The notes under the pieces are model-generated. The model did no database searches. It had not been told where the DNA came from and worked only from the letters and a program-made list of their open reading frames with translations. The position numbers and the translations under genes are program-made. Below, piece after piece: positions 27,525 to 35,479 of a stretch of 54,421 nucleotides of DNA. Origin of the DNA: an uncultured Bacteroidota bacterium (lineage in GTDB: Bacteria > Bacteroidota > Bacteroidia > Bacteroidales > VadinHA17); assembly GCA_937864815.1 (NCBI GenBank), contig CALMJY010000047.1, forward strand, positions 1 to 54,421, read 5' to 3'. Each line of letters begins with the position of its first letter. Within the stretch, counting starts at the first letter, position 1.

Positions 27525-27597
27525 GGTTCGATTGTTCATGGTTCGATGGTACGAACAGTTGGTTCCCCTCCTGGGAGGGGCTAGGGGTGGGTTTTCG
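27525..27597. repeat. GGTTCGAT octamer repeats and GC-rich hairpin unit
   Basis: 27525-27562 holds GGTTCGAT, TGTTCAT, GGTTCGAT, GGTACGAA (mostly period 8), the same family as 2135, 4331 and 52494. It runs into a single inverted copy of the GC-rich unit at 27563-27597 (CCCCTCCTGGGAGGGGCTAG followed by GGGTGGGTTTT). Both lie immediately upstream of trmD. Confidence 0.7.
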
Positions 27598-27720
27598 ATC
27601 TTTCAAACTTTTCTAAGCGTTATTCATATAACAATAAGTTTCCAGAATATTGTTTCTTTTACTAAATTTGGTTTAAGCGATGTTCCTGTTGGAAATGAAG
27701 TATTTCAACTCAAATCAGAT

Positions 27721-27870
27721 ATGAAGATAATTGACCTGGCACCTGAGTATGAAGAGTTATATTTCTGTTGTCTTGAAGACTGGTCAGATGAAATATAGGA
27801 AGCCCTAGCCATATCATAAAACCAGAAGAATGTTTGAAAAAAAGTACGGATGCTTAAAGAATAGAGTATT
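27721..27870 (+). pseudogene. Remnant of a YoaP-like GNAT acetyltransferase
   Basis: ATG at 27721 opens MKIIDLAPEYEELYFCCLED followed by WSDEI and a TAG. In my memory this matches the N-terminus of GNAT acetyltransferases with a YoaP-like domain (IDLTPEYEELY..CLEDWSDEMKEAGNHK). After the stop the same frame gives EA, and a +1 shift gives HKTRRMFEKKYGCLKN, which resembles the next part of that family. No acetyl-CoA-binding core follows before the repeat at 27893. A decayed gene fragment is therefore likely. The 518-bp gap from 27485 to 28002 otherwise holds only repeats. The family match is from recall, so confidence is moderate. Confidence 0.45.
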
Positions 27871-27892
27871 AACTCCTAAAAAGGTTTGTTTT

Positions 27893-27987
27893 TTTTACCA
27901 CTAAGGCAAATAAGGTTTGCACAAAGTACCACAAAGGATATCATTTTGTGTGCCTTTGTGATGTACTTAGAGTTCCTTTGTGGTTAA
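27893..27987. repeat. Inverted repeat with ACCACAAAG phrases
   Basis: Left part: TTTTTACCACTAAGG, AAGTACCACAAAGG. Right part: CCTTTGTGATGTACTT, CCTTTGTGGTTAAA. AAGTAC-c-ACAAAGG pairs with CCTTTGT-gat-GTACTT. It shares the ACCACAAAG phrase with the element at 23588-23692 and ends 16 bases before the next ORF. Confidence 0.65.
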
Positions 27988-28002
27988 ATTCTTTTTACTC
28001 AA

Positions 28003-28302
28003 ATGATAATAATAAACAGATTTGGACTGACTTTCGGTCCCTTTGGTTCTTCCACCGGTTTCTTCCTTATTCTGGGAGGTATTGCTACAACCTGGTTTTC
28101 TGTATATGGATTGCTGATTGTATTTGCTGGTCTTTTCGCTTTATTTACAGATTCCAGAACAAAGATCGATACTGAGGGAAAGAAAGTCAGACACTCGGAT
28201 AACCTTTTCGGATTTATACCTGTCGGTAAATGGATTGCAATATTACCCGGCATGAAACCGGGCAAAAAACTCACGGTGAATTTATGGGATAAATACTTCT
28301 GA
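28003..28302 (+). CDS. Hypothetical small membrane protein
   Basis: This 99-residue protein begins MIIINRFGLTFGPFGSSTGF and has two hydrophobic segments (about 18-33 and 35-50: FFLILGGIATTWFSVYGLLIVFAGLFALF) separated by a tight turn. A basic, polar tail follows (DSRTKIDTEGKKVRHSDNLFGFIPVGKWIAILPGMKPGKKLTV), which resembles a small PH-like or bPH tail on a two-helix hairpin. I recall similar unnamed proteins in other Bacteroidota. It is the first of four small rightward genes (28003-30187) encoding membrane or secreted proteins. No function can be assigned. The ATG is the only good start. Confidence 0.7.
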   Translation: MIIINRFGLTFGPFGSSTGFFLILGGIATTWFSVYGLLIVFAGLFALFTDSRTKIDTEGKKVRHSDNLFGFIPVGKWIAILPGMKPGKKLTVNLWDKYF

Positions 28303-28347
28303 TTGGCATATTTCTTGAGGGTCTTCAATATCATCCAGATCTGAATC

Positions 28348-28707
28348 ATGAGGCATCACTTATTGGCTTTTTCAATAATCATTTTTTTTATTTCGTGTGA
28401 AAAATCGTCAGAATATCTTATTCCAGAATCGGAAGTTCCGGAATGGCTTAAGACAAGGATTGCACAGGATATTAAAACTCTCGAATCTGATCCCCGGTCA
28501 AGTCTGAGAATATCTGCCTGGATGAGAACTGAATTTGAAGGTGAATATTATTATGAATTTATCAACCTTTTAAGTTCTGCAGAACCAATGACATATAAAT
28601 CCGATGGCACCAAATTTATTTATACTGATAATGGTTTCATGGATTACCAGTCAGGAAAATGCTGCAAAAAATACGTCTGGAAAGGACCTGATTATCAGGA
28701 TAACTGA
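28348..28707 (+). CDS. Hypothetical small lipoprotein
   Basis: This 119-residue protein begins MRHHLLAFSIIIFFISCEKS, a short lipoprotein signal with the lipobox Cys at residue 17. The mature part (VPEWLKTRIAQDIKTLESDP, then WMRTEFEGEYYYEFINLLSS and a CC pair in SGKCCKKYVWKGPDY) resembles small Bacteroidota lipoproteins in which an acidic N-terminal helix precedes a beta meander. Family unrecognised. It starts 45 bp after the preceding gene. Confidence 0.7.
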   Translation: MRHHLLAFSIIIFFISCEKSSEYLIPESEVPEWLKTRIAQDIKTLESDPRSSLRISAWMRTEFEGEYYYEFINLLSSAEPMTYKSDGTKFIYTDNGFMDYQSGKCCKKYVWKGPDYQDN

Positions 28708-28766
28708 TTCATAGTTATTTTATCATGTGAAAAGTTTAAACTGTAAGACAATTAATAATATATAAT

Positions 28767-29540
28767 ATGATAACTAAAATAAATTCTAGAATCTTGGCGG
28801 TTTTTGTTTTGACTTTGATCGCATTGAATTCAATAGCACAATATGGTATTCAAAATAAGGATAATATTTTGGTTGTCAAAGGTGTCGCTGTTTTGCAACA
28901 GATTCCGGAACTTATAAATGCCAGGATTGTCATAAAAGCAGAAGCGCAGAGTTATAAAGATTGCCACAGCAAATTATTGTCACAAATGGAAAAAGTAAAA
29001 TCAACCTTTTTGAAATACAATATTGATAATGATCTCATAAAATCAGACCAGTTAATGATATCTGAAGAGAAACGATACAAGGATGCCAATAATTGGACAA
29101 CTTTATTTATTGGAAGTGCAGCATTCACAATTGAAACAAATTATTCCATTGATTTTACCCAAAATCTTCTTACAGCACTAAAACAGGATTCTCTTTCCTT
29201 GCATTACAGTGTTAGTTTTAAATTATCCGAAGCTCAGAAAGCCTACCTTAGGGAAAATGCAATTACAGAAGCCATTGCTGATGCGAAAGAAAAGGCCATA
29301 TCAATTGCCAAATCTTCAGGGGTAAATCTGGGGAGGATCAACTCGATAAAATATCTGGACGAATCAGGACCCTGGGGACGGGATTGGGATATTCAGAAGG
29401 AGGAGATTGTAGTCCAGTCTTTTGTAAACGCTTCAGTAAGAGGAGGTGGATATGAACGCCCAACAATTGATTTTAATCCGAAGGAAATCGGAATTATTAA
29501 AACAATTGAAATAGAATGGATCATAAATGATAAAGATTAA
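28767..29540 (+). CDS. SIMPL domain (DUF541) secreted protein
   Basis: This 257-residue protein has a signal peptide (ILAVFVLTLIALNSIAQ, cleaved about residue 25). The mature part reads NILVVKGVAVLQQIPELINARIVI, the typical start of a SIMPL/DUF541 domain, and continues through YNIDNDLIKSDQLMISEEKRYKD and ENAITEAIADAKEKAISIAKSSGVNLGRINSIKYLDE, both conserved in the family. SIMPL proteins are periplasmic or surface oligomers of uncertain role (BP26 of Brucella is one). Likely envelope-located. It is followed 56 bp later by the TonB C-terminal protein. Confidence 0.83.
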   Translation: MITKINSRILAVFVLTLIALNSIAQYGIQNKDNILVVKGVAVLQQIPELINARIVIKAEAQSYKDCHSKLLSQMEKVKSTFLKYNIDNDLIKSDQLMISEEKRYKDANNWTTLFIGSAAFTIETNYSIDFTQNLLTALKQDSLSLHYSVSFKLSEAQKAYLRENAITEAIADAKEKAISIAKSSGVNLGRINSIKYLDESGPWGRDWDIQKEEIVVQSFVNASVRGGGYERPTIDFNPKEIGIIKTIEIEWIINDKD

Positions 29541-29596
29541 ACTCAGGAACATTTTTCTCTTTCAGTCCCAACTCATAATTTTGAAAGTTCTAATAA

Positions 29597-30187
29597 GTGA
29601 AACAACTGAAAAAAATATTATTCTACCTTTTTATTTTATCATTTCATACTCATACTGAGATAGATTCGCAATCGGTTTATTTACCCAGATATAATCCATC
29701 AAAAAAACAGAATGCAGATAGAAATGATTCAGTCAAAATTGATACTTTCTTTTTTGAAATTCCAGATACAGGACTATATAAAGGCGCATTTATTAATTTT
29801 GATGAAATGCCTGTATTTCCCGGAGGTGAAAAGGCTATGGTTAATTATATTTTAAAGAATACAATTTACCCTGAGACTGCTGTGAAAGACAGCGTTGAAG
29901 GAAAAGTAGTTCTACTTTTTTCTATAGATGTTGATGGTACAACAGGTGATTTTAAGGTCTATAAGACTGTCAGGGAAGATATAGACAATGAATGCATAAG
30001 AGTAATAAAGGAAATGCCATTGTGGAAACCCGGCTCAACGGTGCGAAGGGCAGATAAAGGATTATACCGTACAAAAGTAAAATGCTATTATACAATTGGT
30101 ATGAATTTCTCATTATCAAATGAAGATAAAAGTGGTATCATTATTAAACCAAAACCTGATTCCAGCTATTTCCACAGGTGGTATTGA
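29597..30187 (+). CDS. Secreted TonB C-terminal domain protein
   Basis: This 196-residue protein probably starts at GTG (29597), giving MKQLKKILFYLFILSFHTHT, a signal peptide or single anchor. The TonB C-terminal fold is seen from about residue 75: MPVFPGGEKAMVNYILKNTIYPETAVKDSVEGKVVLLFSIDVDG, then VYKTVREDIDNECIRVIKEMPLWKPGS. There is no proline-rich periplasmic linker as in a classical TonB. Such short forms are frequent in Bacteroidota, either as anchored energy transducers or as periplasmic domains of unknown use. No ExbB/ExbD is nearby. An alternative start codon cannot be excluded. Confidence 0.82.
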   Translation: MKQLKKILFYLFILSFHTHTEIDSQSVYLPRYNPSKKQNADRNDSVKIDTFFFEIPDTGLYKGAFINFDEMPVFPGGEKAMVNYILKNTIYPETAVKDSVEGKVVLLFSIDVDGTTGDFKVYKTVREDIDNECIRVIKEMPLWKPGSTVRRADKGLYRTKVKCYYTIGMNFSLSNEDKSGIIIKPKPDSSYFHRWY

Positions 30188-30217
30188 GCCATATTGATTG
30201 ATTGCTTAATCATGGTC

Positions 30218-30290
30218 AATCAGCGAAAATCTGCGAAATCTGCGGGAAATCAAAATATTAGTTCCCGCTGATCCCGCTGATATTCGCAGA
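30218..30290. repeat. Inverted repeat with CTGCGAAATCTGCGGG phrase
   Basis: The left arm CTGCGAAATCTGCGGGA (30231-30247) pairs imperfectly with the right arm TCCCGCTGATATTCGCAG (30272-30289). Internally, short phrases repeat (CAGCGAAAAT/CTGCGAAATC; CCCGCTGAT twice). It lies in the gap after the TonB-domain gene. Confidence 0.7.
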
Positions 30291-30316
30291 GAGTTCTGAC
30301 TCTTCCTTTTTCCTTA

Positions 30317-30408
30317 CGCCTTTCGCCCTCCGCCTTTCGCCTTCATTATTTGCCAATTGCCTTTTATCTTCTTACTTTTACCTTTTTACTTTTCACTTTT
30401 TACTTAAC
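30317..30408 (+). repeat. Drifting period-7 array (CGCCTTT to TACTTTT)
   Basis: The sequence can be cut into consecutive 7-mers for about 90 bp: CGCCTTT, CGCCCTC, CGCCTTT, CGCCTTC, ATTATTT, GCCAATT, GCCTTTT, ATCTTCT, TACTTTT, ACCTTTT, TACTTTT, CACTTTT, TACTTAA. The array abuts the start codon of the cysteine-cluster protein (30411). Confidence 0.7.
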
Positions 30409-30410
30409 CT

Positions 30411-30680
30411 ATGGATTGCCGACCCGACTGCGGAGCCTGCTGTATAGCCATCTCGATATCATCGCCGATACCGGGTATGCCCGATGGAAAACCTTCAGGT
30501 GTTAGATGCATACATCTGATGGATGATTATAAATGTGCTCTCTTCGGAGATCCGTCAAGGCCTCAGGTTTGTTCTGATTACCAGGCAGAGCCCGAGTTTT
30601 GCGGCAGGAACAGGGAAGAGGCTCTTCAGATTCTGTATTCTCTTGAAGGTAAAAGCAATTACTTGTTTCCTGAGGAGTAA
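30411..30680 (+). CDS. YkgJ-type Fe/Zn cysteine-cluster protein
   Basis: This 89-residue protein has the CxxxCxxCC signature (CRPDCGACC, residues 3-11) and further Cys residues in VRCIHL, YKCALF, PQVCSDY and EFCGRN. This is the YkgJ/UPF0153 family, small cytosolic proteins predicted to bind zinc or iron. Function is unproven. Length is somewhat short but matches single-domain Bacteroidota members. The 3' end overlaps the convergent amidohydrolase gene by 22 bp. Confidence 0.85.
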   Translation: MDCRPDCGACCIAISISSPIPGMPDGKPSGVRCIHLMDDYKCALFGDPSRPQVCSDYQAEPEFCGRNREEALQILYSLEGKSNYLFPEE

Positions 30681-32350
30681 ACAACCTTTCCTCCAACGAT
30701 AGTATAATCGACTTTTGTCCTCATTATCTCATTTTCCGGAATTGAGAAAAGATCTTTGTCAGTGATCACGATATCAGCCAGGTATCCTTTTTTGATCATT
30801 CCCTTTCTCTCTTCCATAAACTGTGCATATGCTGCCCCCGTTGTGTAATATTTTATGGCATCAGCCATCGAAATTTTCTGCTCAGGATACCAGCCGTCAC
30901 CCTCTTCACCCAGTCTGTCCTTTCTTGTTACAGAAGCATACAGCCCTTCCATCGGATTAAGTGGTTCCACCTGGTAATCAGAACCGAATGCTATTCTGGC
31001 ACCTGCATCAGCAAGACTTTTCCAGGCATATGCTCCTTTTGCCCTATCTTCACCGATTCGTTTTATAACAAACTTTTTATCTGAGATGCAATGGGTAGGT
31101 TGCATGGAAGCAATAACACCGAGCTGAGCAAACCTCGGAATATCTCCTGGGGCAATAGTCTGGGCATGCTCATTGCGGTGCCTGCTGTCGCGTTCACCAT
31201 TTATCTGCTGTGCCTTCTCGTATGCATTGAGCGTCCAGTTATTACCTTGGTCGCCAATGGAATGAACACCTATCTGGAATCCAAGCTTATCAGCGACAAC
31301 AACCATATTCTCAAATTCTTCATAGGGCATCATGGATAGACCTGAGGTTTTGGGATTGTCTGTGAATGGTTCATACATGAGGGCAGTTCCGGATCCTATC
31401 GTTCCATCAATAAATGCTTTAAGATAACCGAACCTTATCCAGTCGCCATCTGCCGGATACTGTTTTGCGGTTTCAAGATATTTTTTCAGTCTTACAGTGT
31501 CTCCGGTGAGTGGTTCACCAATATCTATCCTGCTCGTCAGATGTCCCTCTGCCTGCAGCTTTTTATAGGCGTCAAAATCTCCCCACCCGGGGATCTGAAT
31601 ACTGGTAACTCCGAGCTCACGGGCCTCTTTAAATGCCAGAAGATATCCCTGCCATATTTTTTCTTCCTTTTCTTTTTCGGTAAATTCTGCAGCAACTTCT
31701 CCGGTCTTTATAAGGTCCATTGCATTCTCCTTGATAATACCCGTTGGTTCGCCGCTTACCGGATCCTTCTGTATTTCTCCTCCGAAAGGAGCCACAGTGG
31801 TCTTCGTAATACCTGAAGCTTTAAGTATATATGAATTCACCAGTACTGAATGACCATCGGCCCTGGTTAGGATAACAGGATTGTCTGGTGAAACCTTGTC
31901 TATAAGATCTTTACCTGGCCAATTCCTGTCAGTGAACATTTCATGTTCCCAGTGACCACCCCTTATTAGCTGACCAGGTTTTGACTTTGCGACCTGTGCC
32001 TTTACCTTTTCTGTGAAAACAGTGGGATCTGTTGTATATCTTAATTCTATATAATCGGGATCAAGAGGCCCGAAGTGAACATGGGCATCATTAAAACCCG
32101 GCAGTACAAGTCTTCCGTTGGCATCTATAACTTTGGTGGTGCCCTCCTTAATCATTTTTTTTGCTTCATTGGATGTCCCTGCAAAAATGATTTTTTCGCC
32201 CTTGATTGCGATCGCTTCAGCTGACGGATTTGTTTCATCAACAGTATAAATTTTACCATTGAGTATTACAAGATCAGCTGTTTCATTTATGCCGCAAGAA
32301 CCTGTTAGGATCATACTTGCTACTGATAATGAGATGATTAGGTTTTTCAT
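30659..32350 (-). CDS. YtcJ-like amidohydrolase family protein, lipoprotein
   Basis: This 563-residue protein has a lipoprotein signal (MKNLIISLSVASMILTGSCG, Cys 19). It is an amidohydrolase of the Amidohydro_3/YtcJ type: the beta-sandwich start VILNGKIYTVDETNPSAEAIAIKGEKI, the metal-binding GFNDAHVHFGP (about 86-96), and late motifs RNEHAQTIAP (about 395) and AFGSDYQVEPLNPMEGLY (about 455). A C-terminal strand GYLADIVITDKDLF completes it. Members hydrolyse amides or imides; the substrate is unknown, and the envelope location differs from most characterised members. Single gene, with dapB divergent on its right. Confidence 0.9.
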   Translation of the reverse strand: MKNLIISLSVASMILTGSCGINETADLVILNGKIYTVDETNPSAEAIAIKGEKIIFAGTSNEAKKMIKEGTTKVIDANGRLVLPGFNDAHVHFGPLDPDYIELRYTTDPTVFTEKVKAQVAKSKPGQLIRGGHWEHEMFTDRNWPGKDLIDKVSPDNPVILTRADGHSVLVNSYILKASGITKTTVAPFGGEIQKDPVSGEPTGIIKENAMDLIKTGEVAAEFTEKEKEEKIWQGYLLAFKEARELGVTSIQIPGWGDFDAYKKLQAEGHLTSRIDIGEPLTGDTVRLKKYLETAKQYPADGDWIRFGYLKAFIDGTIGSGTALMYEPFTDNPKTSGLSMMPYEEFENMVVVADKLGFQIGVHSIGDQGNNWTLNAYEKAQQINGERDSRHRNEHAQTIAPGDIPRFAQLGVIASMQPTHCISDKKFVIKRIGEDRAKGAYAWKSLADAGARIAFGSDYQVEPLNPMEGLYASVTRKDRLGEEGDGWYPEQKISMADAIKYYTTGAAYAQFMEERKGMIKKGYLADIVITDKDLFSIPENEIMRTKVDYTIVGGKVVYSSGNK

Positions 32351-32473
32351 AGAATAGATATTTCGAAGCAGAAATATATAAGTAATATGTATTCAAAACA
32401 ACACTTTGGGAATTTTGTCGTTTTAGCAAAGTACGCATGATGAAAACAAGTAAATTCGCAAAAAATTAAAAAT

Positions 32474-33190
32474 ATGAATATTGCGTTGATTGGTTATGGA
32501 AGAATGGGTCATGAGATTGAGGCTGCAGCTCTCAAACGTGGTCATGTTATTAAGCTGATTATTGATAAGGATAATACATCGGACCTTAACAGCATAAACC
32601 TGAAGGGTATTGATGCTGCAATTGAATTCTCGCTTCCTTCCACAGCATTTCAGAATATTTCTGAATGTCTGAATAACAGGATTCCGGTGGTTTCAGGCAC
32701 AACAGGCTGGCTGGAAAAATATGAGGAAGCAGTTAAGCTTTGCCATAAGAATAACGCTACTTTTCTTCATTCCACCAATTTCAGCATCGGGGTAAACCTG
32801 CTCTTCAGGCTTAATTCGGAGCTGGCAAGACAGATGAACAGGTATAGCAATTATACCGTTTCAATAGAGGAGATCCATCATACAAAAAAACTTGATGCAC
32901 CTAGCGGCACAGCATTGACTATTGTGAAAGGAATAACAGAAGAACATAAGGGATATGAGAAGTGGCATCATGGAACAAACAAAGAAGATAAGTCAGTTCC
33001 CGTTGAAGCTGTAAGGGTAGGGGAAGTACCTGGAACACACACCATATTATGGGATTCGGAAGTTGATGCAATAAGTTTGAAGCATGAATCGAAGAACAGA
33101 AAGGGTCTGGCTCTGGGTGCCGTGATTGCAGCCGAGTATATTTCGACCCGTAAAGGTGTATTCACAATGAATGATGTTATGGGATTCTGA
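32474..33190 (+). CDS. dapB: 4-hydroxy-tetrahydrodipicolinate reductase
   Basis: This 238-residue enzyme of the lysine/diaminopimelate pathway reduces the product of DapA with NAD(P)H. The Rossmann motif is IALIGYGRMGHEIE at the N-terminus; AIEFSLPSTAFQNI and VVSGTTGW follow; the catalytic and substrate-binding segment EEIHHTKKLDAPSGTAL (about 136-152) contains the His-His-x-x-Lys and PSGTA hallmarks. Length is usual for Bacteroidota. lysC, for the first step of the same pathway, lies about 9 kb away. lepB follows 41 bp later on the same strand, with its own -7 box. Confidence 0.96.
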   Translation: MNIALIGYGRMGHEIEAAALKRGHVIKLIIDKDNTSDLNSINLKGIDAAIEFSLPSTAFQNISECLNNRIPVVSGTTGWLEKYEEAVKLCHKNNATFLHSTNFSIGVNLLFRLNSELARQMNRYSNYTVSIEEIHHTKKLDAPSGTALTIVKGITEEHKGYEKWHHGTNKEDKSVPVEAVRVGEVPGTHTILWDSEVDAISLKHESKNRKGLALGAVIAAEYISTRKGVFTMNDVMGF

Positions 33191-33199
33191 TAATTATAT

Positions 33200-33207
33200 T
33201 ACTTTTG
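33200..33207 (+). promoter_or_regulatory. -7 promoter box TACTTTTG for lepB
   Basis: Exact TAnnTTTG match between dapB and lepB, 24 bases before the lepB ATG. No clear TTG at -33. It may allow lepB expression independent of dapB. Confidence 0.45.
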
Positions 33208-33231
33208 TCGATTCTGAAAAACACTTAAATA

Positions 33232-34620
33232 ATGAATGAGATCTTTTCACATAAATATTTCCGCTTTGGAATCAGGGCTCTGATATATATCCTTGTTGTA
33301 ATCTGGATAGGTAATTACTGGCTTCTGCTTGGATTGGGTATAATCTACGATATGTATGTATCTGAAAGAGTTAACTGGACCTTTTGGAAGAAACGTCATG
33401 GAAGGAATAATGCTTTTATTGAATGGCTTGATGCTCTGATATTTGCAGTGATTGCTGTAACACTTATCAATATATTCCTTTTCCAGAACTATCGCATTCC
33501 TACGCCCTCCATGGAGAAATCACTTCTTGTGGGCGATCATCTCTTTGTGAGTAAGCTGGCATATGGTCCGAGGATGCCAAATACACCAATTGCATTTCCA
33601 TTCACACAGCATACAATGCCTATTACAAACGGCAAATCCTGGTCAAATCTTGTGATCTGGCCGTATAAACGTCTTGCAGGGGGAGGCAGGGTGAAGAATA
33701 ATGATCCGATAGTGTTTAATTTTCCTGCCGGAGATACAGTTGTACTTAATGAACAGGCAACAAGCTATTATGAAATTGTGAGAAGGACTGCACGTGATTT
33801 TAAATCAAGGGATGTTTATGCAGGATCGATGATAAAGCCCGAGGAGTTCTACATGCAGATGGCCAGGAGAGAGATATGGGGACAGAATGAAATAATTTAC
33901 CGGCCTGTTGACAGGCGCGATAATTATGTAAAGAGATGCGTGGGGATACCAGGTGACACAGTGACAATTAAAGGAGGAGTTCTTTATGTCAATGGTGCCG
34001 AGGTTCCTGATAATACCACCCAGCAGACAACATATGTTGTTGGTACAAATGGTACTACAATTAATCCCAAGGCATTTGAGAGACTCTCAATTTCAAGAGC
34101 TGATCAGTCAATGCTTTCAGGGTCTGCTTATCTGCTGCCCCTTACAAAAGCAAATGCAGAGACAATATCCAAATTCACAAATGTGTCAGAAGTCTCAGCT
34201 GTCCTTGCCCGTGAAGGTGAATGGGCACCACATATTTTCCCCCATAAATCCACATACAGATGGAATGAGGATAATTACGGTCCTCTGTGGTTACCGGAAA
34301 AGGGTTCAACAGTTAAGCTTGATACTTCAAATCTCTGTATTTATGAGCGTATAATTGATGTGTATGAAGACAATGATCTGAGGGTGGAGGGTGCAACCAT
34401 ATATATTAATGGAGAGACTGCAACAAGCTATACATTCAAAATGGGATATTACTGGATGATGGGAGATAACAGGCATAATTCTGCCGATTCCCGTTACTGG
34501 GGTTTTGTACCTGATGATCATATTGTTGGCAAACCGAAATTTATCTGGTTATCAATTGACAAGGAGGCTCAGGGATTGAAAAAGATCAGGTGGAAGAGGA
34601 TGTTTATGAGAGTCAGGTAA
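33232..34620 (+). CDS. lepB: Signal peptidase I
   Basis: This 462-residue S26A signal peptidase is of the long Bacteroidota type. Two or three hydrophobic segments anchor the N-terminus (IRALIYILVVIWIGNYWLLL; LIFAVIAVTLINIFLF). The catalytic Ser is in RIPTPSMEKSLLVGDH (about residue 93), and the general-base Lys in NYVKRCVGIPGDTV (about 233). Boxes D and E are seen in MMGDNRHNSADSRYWGFVP. A long insertion (about 260-400) separates the Lys box from box E, as in relatives. It cleaves Sec signal peptides at the outer face of the inner membrane. Confidence 0.94.
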   Translation: MNEIFSHKYFRFGIRALIYILVVIWIGNYWLLLGLGIIYDMYVSERVNWTFWKKRHGRNNAFIEWLDALIFAVIAVTLINIFLFQNYRIPTPSMEKSLLVGDHLFVSKLAYGPRMPNTPIAFPFTQHTMPITNGKSWSNLVIWPYKRLAGGGRVKNNDPIVFNFPAGDTVVLNEQATSYYEIVRRTARDFKSRDVYAGSMIKPEEFYMQMARREIWGQNEIIYRPVDRRDNYVKRCVGIPGDTVTIKGGVLYVNGAEVPDNTTQQTTYVVGTNGTTINPKAFERLSISRADQSMLSGSAYLLPLTKANAETISKFTNVSEVSAVLAREGEWAPHIFPHKSTYRWNEDNYGPLWLPEKGSTVKLDTSNLCIYERIIDVYEDNDLRVEGATIYINGETATSYTFKMGYYWMMGDNRHNSADSRYWGFVPDDHIVGKPKFIWLSIDKEAQGLKKIRWKRMFMRVR

Positions 34621-34622
34621 AA

Positions 34623-34721
34623 AACCTCATCCCCCTTCCCCTTCTCCCGGGGGAGAAGAGGTGCAGGAACTTTTTCTTAAAGTCCCTCTCCCCTGGGAGA
34701 GGGATTTAGGGTGAGGTAAAA
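34623..34721. repeat. GC-rich inverted-pair repeat (CTCTCCC type)
   Basis: The left unit is CCTCATCCCCCTTCCCCTTC followed by TCCCGGGGGAGAAGAGG. The right unit, reverse-complemented, reads ACCTCACCCTAAATCCCTCT then CCCAGGGGAGAGGGACTTT. It is an inverted pair with the same layout as 755-840, 10030-10111 and 38929-38999. It starts two bases after the lepB stop codon. Confidence 0.8.
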
Positions 34722-34734
34722 AAAGGTGAGATAT

Positions 34735-34773
34735 AAAAAAAGGGACATGCCTTGGCGTGTCCCTTTTTTTTTT
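34735..34773. terminator. Bidirectional terminator between lepB and rplT
   Basis: GGGACATGCC-tt-GGCGTGTCCC hairpin (with G-T pairing) flanked by A(7) on the left and a run of ten T on the right. It can end both the rightward lepB and the leftward thrS-infC-rpmI-rplT transcripts. Confidence 0.88.
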
Positions 34774-34788
34774 AAAGGTCCGGTATAT

Positions 34789-35133
34789 TTATTTTACCTT
34801 TTCAACTACGGCCTGAAATGCTTCAGGGTGATTCATAGCCAGGTCTGCAAGTGTCTTCCTGTTAAGGGCAATTCCCTTCTTTTCAAGCTTTCCTATGAAC
34901 TCTGAATAGCTCATGTCATACTGCCTTACACCTGCGTTTATCCTCTGGATCCAGAGTGACCTGAACTGGCCTTTCTTTTTTCTCCTGTCGCGGTATGAAT
35001 ACCCTAAACCTTTATCGAGTGTATTCTTTGCAACTGTTATTACATTTCTTCTTGAACCGAAATTTCCTTTTGTCTGCTTAAGAACCTTTTTTCTCCTGGC
35101 TCTTGATGCGACTGAATTTACTGATCTTGGCAT
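34789..35133 (-). CDS. rplT: 50S ribosomal protein L20
   Basis: L20, 114 residues, full length. [20 protein letters not shown] at the N-terminus and [26 protein letters not shown] in the middle are diagnostic. It binds 23S rRNA early in assembly and in some bacteria represses its own operon through the mRNA. It is last in the thrS-infC-rpmI-rplT order and is followed by a strong terminator. Confidence 0.99.
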   Translation of the reverse strand: MPRSVNSVASRARRKKVLKQTKGNFGSRRNVITVAKNTLDKGLGYSYRDRRKKKGQFRSLWIQRINAGVRQYDMSYSEFIGKLEKKGIALNRKTLADLAMNHPEAFQAVVEKVK

Positions 35134-35229
35134 AACTCATTGTTTTTGAAAGTCAGCGTCCCGTTTCAGTGGGAGCTTTAAGCTGAACATTCTGTTAATA
35201 CTGTAATTTAATTCATCAATACGTTGTAT

Positions 35230-35249
35230 AGACGTTGCATGCAACGTCT
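35230..35249. promoter_or_regulatory. Perfect 20-bp palindrome between rpmI and rplT
   Basis: AGACGTTGCATGCAACGTCT is a perfect palindrome lying six bases after the rpmI stop on the transcribed strand. No T tract follows, so it is not a simple terminator. It could be a dispersed repeat, a processing site or part of an L20 autoregulatory leader. Confidence 0.6.
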
Positions 35250-35255
35250 TTACCA

Positions 35256-35453
35256 TTATTTCATAGCCAGCAGCAACTTTACATTTTTGAGGTCAGTCTT
35301 ATTAACCTCGCCGTCATATCCAAGCTGCCTTTTACGCTTGGTTGACTTCTTTGTAAGGATGTGACTTTTGAAAGCATGCTTACGCTTGATCTTACCTGTT
35401 CCGGTCAGCGAAAATCTCTTCTTTGCACCGGGATTTGTTTTCATTTTTGGCAT
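35256..35453 (-). CDS. rpmI: 50S ribosomal protein L35
   Basis: L35, 65 residues. [20 protein letters not shown], the basic [20 protein letters not shown] segment and the [19 protein letters not shown] tail are typical. It lies between infC and rplT as in most bacteria. The gap to rplT (122 bp) is longer than usual and carries the palindrome. Confidence 0.98.
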   Translation of the reverse strand: MPKMKTNPGAKKRFSLTGTGKIKRKHAFKSHILTKKSTKRKRQLGYDGEVNKTDLKNVKLLLAMK

Positions 35454-35479
35454 TTTCTCTGAAAATATATTAAAGTAAA

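Noticed and set aside
27484-27798. ORF of 104 codons upstream of the small membrane protein
   Set aside because: Its first half is translated octamer and GC-rich repeat; only the end resembles a protein and stops early. Treated as an acetyltransferase remnant.
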